Assembly: GCA_021234155.1 (NCBI GenBank)
Contig: JAJEKV010000001.1
Location: 18,435,382 to 18,499,381 of the forward strand
Length of the DNA: 64,000 nt
Reading direction: 5' to 3'
Source of the DNA: Isoetes taiwanensis
Taxonomy: Eukaryota; Streptophyta; Lycopodiopsida; Isoetales; Isoetaceae
Shown piece by piece: positions 55,253 through 64,000 of this stretch. Positions within the stretch are counted from its first letter, which is position 1. Each line of letters starts with the position of its first letter. The notes beneath the pieces are model-generated. The model searched no databases and had not been told where the DNA came from. It saw nothing but the letters and a program-made list of their open reading frames with translations. The translations under genes and the position numbers were made by a program.

Positions 55253-56734
55253 TTATGCCCAGCAAGGCTGGGTACCATTACTAGTAAGATGCTTAAAAAT
55301 TTGGTGCACAAGCTGATCTCCGTCACCCTCGTGTTTAGTAAGCCACCCATACATATTAATTACTGCATTCAACGCAATAATATCTAAGTCGGCCCCTTTA
55401 TCCACAACAAGACTCAATATATATATGCCCTTCTCTTGGGCATTCTAGCACAAACATCAAGAATTCTTAATCAATGTCACTTTGTCTGGATTCACTTTTT
55501 TTCTCTCCATGTGTGATCTAGATGCAAAGGGTTCTCGAAAAAGCTTGGCTCCTTCATATATTTTGTCACATGCTTCGGAAAGATTTGTTAATGTTACCTC
55601 CAACTTTAGCATAGTTTCTTCTATGATATGTTGTTGCCTAGATGCACAAATAATAATATATTAACTTATTGATAGCAGGGTGAACACAAATAGATTGCAG
55701 TAGCCATACTGCAAGAACTGCTTGTGATGGACCAATGTACCAACCTATCTTGAAAATGGCGTTGCGTAATTTCCTCTGCTCCAGTAGAATATATATTACT
55801 ATTTCCTTCTGCAAGGTTGTGCACATCATAATATGAAATATGTGATCATAAAGTGACAAAGAAAGTACCTATTCCTACACTGGAGTAATTTACATCTATT
55901 TATAAAGAATTGGATACATGCATTTAGTAGCATTATAAGTTGATAAACTAAGCCCCCTTGAGATTTGATGCATTTGGAAGCTAAGAGAATATATCCTTTT
56001 TTATTGGAGTATAAGATACATATAAATGCCCATCTATCCTCGAAAGAAAAGTAAGACTTATAGAAGCCAAGAGGATCGGCCCACCCACTGTGCCCTATTA
56101 TTCCATTTAAGTGCAACATCATAGTCGTCATGTGGAATGCCTACAAAAGTAGGGCAGACTGTTCCACACTCCCCTTGCCATGTCAAAAGTAGCTAATTGC
56201 GAAAAGGCAGACTTCCATGGCATAATAAAAAGTCTACCAAAGTGCCCACATTAAAAGTACGTTATTGACTTCAAACGACCATCAAACTCAATCCACAAAA
56301 CCAGTAGTTCCATTATGTGTTTGTTGCCACAAACTCAATCTCAAAAACAAGTGATGCCATTATGTGTTTGTTGCTCTGGTACTAATTTCCTTGTTCCTCT
56401 TGACATAAGTTCCTTGATTGCCTTCCGACCAGAGAGCCAGTTATCTATACAACAGCGACAAATCTTGTGAATTTGCATATTATACATATAGTGTATGAAG
56501 CAAAGATCTTTAATACATTTCAGACAGATCTCCTTTCTCAATCGTTTTTTCATATAGTTTTGCCATATCTCACAGGAATTTCATTCAATATACCGTTGTT
56601 TTAAGAACTTAAAGTGTATTTAATGGAATTTTCTAAAGAAGTATTTCCTCATCATCTGTTCACCGGGTAAATGCAGTGGAAGCCAAAAAATATCTTAAGT
56701 TACTAGTAACGATACCCAGCGTTGCTGGGCATAA
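55253..56734. mobile_element. 1.48-kb non-autonomous element with hairpin-containing 35-bp inverted ends
   Basis: The ends 55,253-55,287 and 56,700-56,734 are inverted repeats with three mismatches. Each contains its own stem CCCAGC..GCTGGG and the palindrome TTACTAGTAA. ATT may be a 3-bp target duplication. The interior is A/T-rich with no supported gene. The superfamily is not clear. Confidence 0.65.
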
Positions 56735-57375
56735 TTTGAGAACCTGTAAATGTTAGGAATCTATGCATTTGCGTACAAGCCATTGAAACTGTACATTTGG
56801 ATACAATAACTTCTAGGCCATTGGATTGCAAGTTGTCATGTCCATAAGTTGTAGATGTTGTATAATAAATCTCATATAGTCACTCTCTCTAAGCCATTGG
56901 AATTGTACATTTGAATACAATAACTTCTAGGCCATGTTGATGGGTTTTTGATGTTGAGCTACGCTCATATGGTCACTCTCTCTCACTGCTTGTATATGAA
57001 TGTGGATGTGTTGTGGCTATGGACGTGGTATGAACAACACCATCTAACTGTGGCTATGCATGTGGTGTGAACAATACTATCTAACCTTTTGAGGCATTGC
57101 ATTGTTTAATTTATGAAATTTATGTTTAGTATATAATAGTTTGCATCTTACTTGCAAGGCTTAATATTCACTATTTTCTGTTCCATGGCCTTACATATTT
57201 AAAGTTTATGTTTGTTATAGCTTTAACATATTTAAAGTTTATGTTTGGTATATAATAGTTTGCATGTTGATGTAGAGTACTTGCAGGGCTTAGTATTCAC
57301 CACATTTGTTCCAAGGCCATTTGTTCCAAGGCTTTTAACTTTTGTACACCTAAAACATTGCTTAATTTTTTTGGT
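56735..57375. other. no supported gene; short internal repeats
   Basis: Words such as ATTGTACATTTGnATACAAT and CAATAACTTCTAGGCCAT are repeated at 56,775-56,940, and TTTAAAGTTTATGTTTG at 57,200-57,247. Nothing coding is supported. Confidence 0.5.
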
Positions 57376-58200
57376 TCCTTTTACTGCAATTTTGGGTCTC
57401 ATCTCTATTGTGGTGGATGGATTGGGGACTGGAGATGTGAGAATCCACACTGCTGGTGGGGGCTGCGATGGGAAGGGGCAATCAAGAGTGGTGCAGGCTG
57501 CTATGTTTGAAGATAAGATTGGAGCTATAGTTCCTGATGTAAGTGTGGCTACAGCGAGAATGGGAAGTGCGAAGAGAGGTAGGGGCAAGGGGAGAGGGCG
57601 AGGAGGCTCCTCCACAAGGGCTTGTGGTAGAAAGTGGATGTGAATTTGCCATGTTCTGTTAGTGAGAGTGTGAGGGATGGGGGCTATGGATGAGGAGCCC
57701 CCCTATCCTTAGATGCAGACGAATAGGGGTGGAGCAAGGAAGCGACGAAGAGGTAGCGGTGGGAGGGATCTAACTTTCATGGAGGAGCACCTGGGAACAG
57801 ATATTGGTGGTGGCAGAGGCGAAGAGGCTATAGACTTGCCATCCTTCTTGGATGCATCTGTCACGATAGTGTTCGGGGGATGCGATGTTCCGTTCGCACT
57901 GTATGACAGGATGATAGTTTTCCTGAAGGAAAATTGCAAGGCGGGCGTGGTGGCTCTAGAGAGGGGGTCATCCCTTGATCATCTCCATATACAGGCGATG
58001 ATACGTTCTGATGCAAAAATCCCTGTCAGTTAAGGATAAAGAATTTCTTAGGTTGGAATATCTTTAAGCCCGCTGGAGCTATGATCCTGTGCAAAGGACT
58101 CCATGGTAGTAAAGTACACTGCTTTAAGGGGATCATCAGATATTGGCTCAAAGATATTGGGAAGTTACATTTCAGAGCGCATATAACTAAGGTGAAGTAA
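57376..58200 (+). pseudogene. HUH-endonuclease (Rep) gene fragment, replitron-like
   Basis: An Arg/Gly-rich N-terminus (KRGRGKGRGRGG near 57,575; ARKRRRGSGGRD at 57,734) leads to VTIVFGGCDVPFALYDRMIV, then GVVALERGSSLDHLHIQAMI (57,940-58,000). HLH is the HUH metal-binding triplet and ERG precedes it, as in Rep proteins. A one-base frameshift near 58,027 leads to LGWNIFKPAGAMILCKGLHG and KGIIRYWLKDIGKLHF, to TAA at 58,200, as in the replitron-type proteins of algae and oomycetes. The catalytic Tyr region is absent. The family call is from memory of the pattern. Confidence 0.5.
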
Positions 58201-58450
58201 CAGCGTAGCGCAACAAAACTAGAACTCAACAACATAGCACCTTAAGAAAAGACATACCGAACAACACAAGTTACAAGTGCATGTTGAAATGTAAATCATA
58301 AAAGAACGCATTAAACACGCATCATAGAAGACTGCATGACCTCTGCCAGAAAACGTCTAAAACACGATCGCCTCAATAACAACATGAACAATGTTGTAAT
58401 CCCAAAAACCTTATTAGATTATATACGTACAGAAAGCAAAAAATGAAGAA
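58191..58450 (+). repeat. diverged direct repeat, copy 1
   Basis: Shares GGTGAAGTAAC, CAACATAGCA and CAAGTGCATGTTGAAATGTA-like words in the same order with 59,948-60,200. Confidence 0.6.
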
Positions 58451-59947
58451 TGATCGAGTTAGCAAGGCAAATTATATGGAAATATAGAAAGGTAATAAAC
58501 GGGCAATATAGTAGATGAAGCTCCCCATAACTTAAAAATCAAGGAAAGAATATACAATATGAGAATACTACATGAATTCTAAAACAACTAGGTGAATATG
58601 CTTCAAAGGATAAATGCTCTCAAATGCAAAAACATGGCAATTTGCAAAAACATGGCATAGAGAAGAATGTCAAAGGTTGAACGAGTATTGGAAGGTTAGG
58701 GAGGATGAAGAAGCAATATACACCACATCAGAGAGAAAGAGGGGGGGACCGGATGACAAGTGATGCTGGGCCGTTGCGGCAGACGGAAGAGGAAGATCGT
58801 CAGCGACTATGGTGACTACGTGCACGAACAACATCATGTTGGCCCTTGGATTGTTGCTAGCAGAGTGAGGGATGAGGTTAAGGTAGAGGTCGCAGACACG
58901 GGAGCACAAAGTTAAGAAGGGGGTTAAGGACCCATGAATATAAGCTCGAAGACAATAAATATGGCGAAAGACATGGCTATGTTGAGTAGTAAAAGTTAGA
59001 GGTTGCAGACATATTAACGCAAAGTCAAGAGAAAGGTCAAGAAGAAAAATGAGATGGACATTAAGGCCAAGGAACGAGGTTCATAAGGTCTGTGAAATGG
59101 TTTGGAACAAGAATAGGAGAGCAAAGGTGAATATTAAGATAGCTAAGGTCCAGGTGAGGCTAGCATAGCAGAAATGGGTGGTGATGAAACAAATTGAAGA
59201 CATCAAAACCAGATCAAGCTTGGACAGCAAAGCGAAATAGATATGACAAGGAACGTGAATGGTTCATCAAAGTGGAGGTCTCAAAAGGAAAACACATATA
59301 ATACGTTCATAAGGTATAGTACGCAATTGCCAAATACCCCAGCAACGAAATCTAGATTGAACAATGAAAACCCAGCGATATATTATCAGTAAAGCAAGTC
59401 CACCAATGCTTGAAACGCAACTGTCACAAACAAGCCAATGTTATGGGGTCCTACTGGCAAGCCCAAACGAGAATGTTTTCAATATAAACCTACATAACAA
59501 ATAGTCAATGTAGTGTTGATCGAGATATACTTCATATCCAAATAAAACTAAATATAAAATGCAAAATTATCAAATGCAGAATTAAAATGCAAAACTCCAG
59601 GGGGATGATCCCATAAGCATATGGCAACTAGAAAATATGTGAAAGTCCTCTAACAAATCTATCCATGATATCATATGATCAACATAAACAATGATATGGA
59701 GTTTAAAGAAAATAACCATTGTGTAGGAGATTAAAGATATCCTCAACGTTCGGTGTGCATCGTAGAACACGTTGCCATCCAGTGAATGTTGCCATCCAGG
59801 GATAATATTGGAACATGAGGTCGAAAAAAGGAAAAGACATGCACCAATTTACAAGGCCATTAATGCAAAATAGGTCATATTGCTATAAGGTGAAGTGACT
59901 TGAATAGCAAGAGCACCAATGCAAAAATAGGTCATATCCCTCTATGG
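58451..59947. other. no supported gene
   Basis: A/T-rich DNA. Short minus-strand ORFs at 58,670-58,909 and 59,582-59,770 have no domain. It is the spacer of the diverged direct repeat. Confidence 0.5.
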
Positions 59948-60200
59948 TGAAGTAACTTAAATTTGCAGAAACGATAACTTAGCAACATAGCATCCAAAGA
60001 GAAAATACGTCTATCAACACAATTGCCAAGCACATGCTGGAAGTAGAAAAGGCGCATCAAATACGCATCAGAAATAACAAACCATAGGACCATTGCAATG
60101 AAAAGTGTTAAGACGAGAATGCCTAGAGAATACAATGAACTAGACCCTAATCCCAAAGATCCATTGAATTATATGCTGACAAATGCAGAAAACAAAGAAT
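59948..60200 (+). repeat. diverged direct repeat, copy 2
   Basis: Matches 58,191-58,450 at an estimated 60-70% by eye, including TAATCCCAAA, a short gap, TTATAT and the AAACAAAGAATGGTAAG-like end. The stretch 60,201-60,725 has nothing else. Confidence 0.6.
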
Positions 60201-60725
60201 GGTAAGGCGATACAAAATAAAGATGCCTGTTAAAATTAAAATACCGCAAGGACTTCAATATAACAAACTCCGTGCATTGATGGCTTGGGTTGAGAAACGT
60301 AGAAGGTTAGATAAACAAACGAAGTGAGAGAGGCCCGAAAGAAATGTTCCATAGAAGAGAAGGGTGGGAGTAATAAATGGACGTGAAGCATGCTATATCC
60401 AGCATATAACCAAATGCAAAACTCCACGAATAATGGTCGAAAGAACTATGCTAGGCCCTAACTAAAGCTCAGATAAATCCCCTTGAACAATAGCCCAGAA
60501 AAAATGTCAATTAAGGAAATGAATATGGTTAATGATGGATGTATAGCATGTTGATAAATTAAGATAGAAATGAGGAAATGTTAGTGATGCATAGAGATAA
60601 AGGTGAGTGTTTGGCAATGCATTTGAAAACAATATGAAAATGTTAAGTAACCAAAAAACAACAGTTGGAGAAGCACTTTCGAACAAGTTAAAGGTTAGTG
60701 AGGGGTGGAGTCTAGAAGGGACTAA

Positions 60726-61113
60726 GGGCTCATTCCCATTCCGAACTCATTTTCCTAACTCAACCACGTCAGCAAATTAAGGGCGGCAAATTTTTTTCGA
60801 CCGCCTACTATTCTCATTGAACTTAAATTTAATTTTGCCACATCAGCAAAGGGAAGGCGGAAAGAAACGGTCTGGGTTCGCAAAACGACAAAACGGGTTC
60901 GCAAAACGACAATCGTTGCTACACAAAACGATAAACCGGGTTCGCAAATGGGGAACTCAGAAGTCTTCGATCACTTCTGGAAAAAGGGAAGGTAACCCGG
61001 CCACGTCAACCAAGTTCAGAAAAAAAAAAAAAGCAATAGGAACGTAAATTGAAGAACCGGGTTCGCCACATGGCAAAGGTGCCTTGAATTTTTGGGCTAA
61101 TGGGGATGGGGCC
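60726..61113. mobile_element. 388-bp Tourist-like (PIF/Harbinger) MITE
   Basis: The ends GGGCTCATTCCCATT and AATGGGGATGGGGCC are imperfect inverted repeats, with TAA on both sides (60,723-60,725 and 61,114-61,116), the usual PIF/Harbinger target. The interior repeats GGGTTCGCAAAACGACAAA at about 60,882 and 60,894 and holds no gene. Confidence 0.6.
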
Positions 61114-61116
61114 TAA

Positions 61117-63402
61117 ATACAAAACAAACCTGCTGCACATAGAATCGTATGAGCTAGGGCCCAAGGCCAAGCAAAAAACAGCAATAACGTTATAGGGCAC
61201 CTCGCCACAGAGTCAAAGAACAAGCAGACAACGATATATGGAAGTTTTCCACAGAGAGGCTGGTGTCTGCTGCAGCTTTCGGCTATGCAATCCGGCACCC
61301 AGTAGCTGGACCTGCTCAAAGCCAGCAACTGAAAGGTCTGTGCACGAAGCACCTTTCGCCCAAATGTCACCTTGACTCTTTTCAGATTGGTAAGATCCCA
61401 AAATCGACCCATCCCCTTTCCTGCTTAGCCTATTTGAGGGGTTGCTATTGGATTGGGGAGGTCTATCTTGTCAAAATAGGGATTTAGTTGAAGCCCGTGG
61501 CAACCACAAACCAAGAAAATGTCCCTTAGAAATGCATTGCAGACCGAACAACTTGCAGAGGACGAACGAAAAATTGGTTTCAGTTGGATCCGACTCCGCA
61601 TAAATCTGCCGAACCTAGATGCTTGGGCGCGACATGGTATGCTGGTATTGGCTGGGCCGAAAAGACAGAGAGGATCTGCAGGTTAACCCATCGCAAAGGC
61701 AGCAAATTTCGGCTGGATCTGAAGCCAGCTTGCTAAAACGGCTGAAACTAGGCTGGAGCTTGCATGTAGGTGCTCGGATGTAGGTAAATCGGCCTCTCGG
61801 CGTGCTCTAGATGCTAAAGTCGGACAGAAATTCTCCTGTAAAAAGAAATGAAGAAATGCCCCTTTTGCGTAAGGGCAAAACGAGCACAGATCGGAGAACT
61901 GGACATGACAAAAGGAAAGGTCAGAAAAGCAAGCGATGGTATCGAAATCAGGAGCACAGATCCAATTCGTGCAGAGGCAATGAGGTTGGGATTGGCTGCA
62001 TGGATTGATTAGGCCGGAATTGGTCTTGAGCATGAATCACAGAGTAAAATCGGCCTGGTAACTCCAAATTTGCTGGAGTTGCAGAAGTACAGCCAGATCG
62101 TGTGCTGCTGGAGATCAAATCGATACTCGAAAAGTACTGTGGTATCAGACGAACTTTGGGTGCTGTTGCTGTTCTTGATTCATAGCCGCTCATTTCTTGA
62201 GCTCCTCATTCAGCTCAGAATTTGCATGCATCCGCATCTGAAAAAAGCTAGCCTGTTTACATTGCATTCTAGATATTTAATGTGTTGATGCGATTGGAAT
62301 TGGTTCTTTAGCTTGGATTTGTCCTCGATTGCTCTAGGTTGGTATATGTCACTTAGCAATATAGCAGATCAAGCAACAGAGCCGAAAAATGGACTAGGCA
62401 TGCAAAGAAGTCGGAAGGAAGGCGGCAACAACCTCCACGAAGCTGCATCCTGATCCTGTAGGAATCAAAACTCCCATGCATGCATCCGCAAGAGAGAAAT
62501 TGTGAAGAGATATGCACATGATCATGATTATGCTTCTAGATGGATTCACCGTGCACACAGAAAGGATGCATCCCATTGCACAGAAAAAAAGAAACAATAG
62601 AAAGATATGGAAAAATATATATGATCTGCACAAGCTAGTAACAATTTTAGCATCCCTTGTGAGAGTGTATCCATTCAATTTGGGGATTCACCATGCACAA
62701 CCCAAAAACATCAAATTAAAATGAAAATAAGAAACCGGAATGAATTGATCATTGCTTCCTAGTGGATTCACCATAGTCCACCATGTGCATAACTGGAAAT
62801 CCTCCGATTGAACATAAAATAGACCTAAAAAGGTAAAGATCCAAAAGGAAGTGATACCTGCCATACCATGACGAGGGTAAGGAAAGTGTTTGAGGGAGAA
62901 AAAGTCATGGAAGGGAAGCGAGACAGAGAAGTAAAGCAATGAGAATGGAAGAAGTGCTGCTGTGAGAAGACGCCGATAACCGGTCCTGAATGGAAAAGAG
63001 CCTTATATAATGGCTCGTCCCTGCCCAGAATGACGATCTGATGGCTCGGATCGATGCGATCACTGCTAAAATTTGGCCTTCAATTTAAGATGTGTTCTCT
63101 TGTTTTTATGCATTGGAAATGCAACTTCATGCAATTTGCCTACTTTATTGGCTATACAAATGTCAACATTATTCCGTTTACCTCTAATTGTTCAACATTG
63201 CTTTTTATTTCCTTAAATGCTCGATTACACATAAGTTTGCCCTCGAAGCTTCTTTGCATGTATTTTGATTTTGTAAACAAGTTTCTAAATAAGCTTTTCA
63301 TATATCCTGCAGACTATCTAAAGCTTCCCGCTATATATTCATCTAACATCTTACAACATGCTTTGTACAAAATAATTAACAGTATCATGTAACTATGTGC
63401 TT
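61117..63402. other. no supported gene
   Basis: ORFs up to 116 codons (61,683-62,033 minus) show no domain or splice support. A near-repeat, GGATTCACCATGCACA / GGATTCACCGTGCACA, occurs at 62,539, 62,683 and 62,762. I see no RNA gene. Confidence 0.45.
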
Positions 63403-63600
63403 AGAATAGAATAGAATAGATTTTTTAGCGTCCACGGAGACCGATTGGCCTATGGACCCAAACAAAAAGAGAGCAACAAGCGTATTACTGACATGATTAA
63501 AAAACCCCCCCCTCGAAGGGTTTTCGAGGGAAAAACCTTAGCAGTAATAAGTATGCTGGCACGCTGTACGACTGTGTTTTAGAGAAAACACATTACAGAT
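63403..63600 (-). mobile_element. LINE 3' end, third copy
   Basis: Begins with the (GAATA)n tail, then CGGAGACCGATTGGCCTATG and the CCCTCGAAGGGTTTTCGAGGG hairpin, as at 21,666 and 53,441. Only about 200 bases remain; 63,601-64,000 has no recognisable feature. Confidence 0.8.
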
Positions 63601-64000
63601 GAGCCTCAACACAACTAATAAAATATTTTGGCAAAAGGATTCGGATAAGCCAAGATAGTCTCTTGTATACTTGACAATGATATGCAAATGATTAACATTG
63701 CATTGCACCCTCATACTTCCCCTTCAACACAACCTCCAATTATCATCCATGTTATTAGTCTAAATGTACCTTCTTTTCGTGCAATTTTAGATGAATTAAT
63801 TCATAATCTCTGGCAACATTCCATTGTTGCAAAGAATCAAATTTGAAGCTACATGTGGTTAGAAATGTGAATTACAAATAATTATTTCCAAAGCCTAAAC
63901 AATGAGAACCTTGTCAAAGCCTACTGGTGTGCCTTTTGCTAGGTTTTTTTTTTTCTTTCTAAAGATAACGCGTTACACACTAACTTAGGGGATAAGGCGT

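Overview
This window is nuclear DNA of a land plant. It has spliced genes with GT..AG introns, plant-restricted domains (dirigent, DOG1), LTR retrotransposons primed by initiator-methionine tRNA, LINEs and MITEs. A non-seed plant (bryophyte, lycophyte or fern) seems most likely from the DUF7869-type transposase and the transposon families, but that is an inference. Almost everything is mobile DNA in nested layers, and no ordinary housekeeping gene is clearly intact.

1-20,823: a large DNA transposon-like unit with two divergent genes. The minus-strand gene (454-4309, three exons) joins a ParB-like domain to a permuted DNA-methyltransferase fold whose catalytic motif is degenerate. The plus-strand gene (5782-20,823) is a DDE-type transposase of the DUF7869 kind. 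Seventeen copies of one palindrome (two GGGCG-containing half-sites in inverted orientation, separated by any two bases) lie in their shared promoter, in introns of both genes and beyond the 3' end of the ParB gene. This looks like a ParB/parS-style protein-and-site system inside a eukaryotic transposon.

6829-17,906: an 11,078-bp transposon (element A) with 26-bp perfect terminal inverted repeats and a 4-bp target duplication, inserted in the second exon of that transposase gene. Removing it restores the reading frame exactly. A carries a decayed transposase of a different, poorly named DDE-like family, two accessory ORFs, GTGGTG/CACCAC arrays and three tandem fold-back repeats.

20,936-42,842: a second transposase gene of the A family (element B) on the plus strand, stretched over 22 kb. 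It is split by a 5.1-kb LINE (21,666-26,767), a large intron that holds an antisense accessory gene itself cut by an LTR retrotransposon (27,672-31,985), a 233-bp hAT-like MITE (32,620-32,852), and a 7.5-kb Pack-type transposon (33,983-41,450) that carries fragments of TLC-domain and DOG1-domain genes.

43,061-46,603: three adjacent minus-strand coding units: a Ulp1/SENP-like SUMO protease, an FCP1/NIF-type phosphatase-like protein and an odd dirigent-RING chimera.

47,379-55,240: a long purine-only-like tract interrupted by a complete Ty1/copia element (47,669-52,817, LTRs differing at five sites) and a 5'-truncated LINE. 55,253-64,000: a 1.5-kb hairpin-ended inverted-repeat element, a decayed HUH-endonuclease (replitron-like) gene, diverged repeats, a Tourist-like MITE and a third LINE 3' end.
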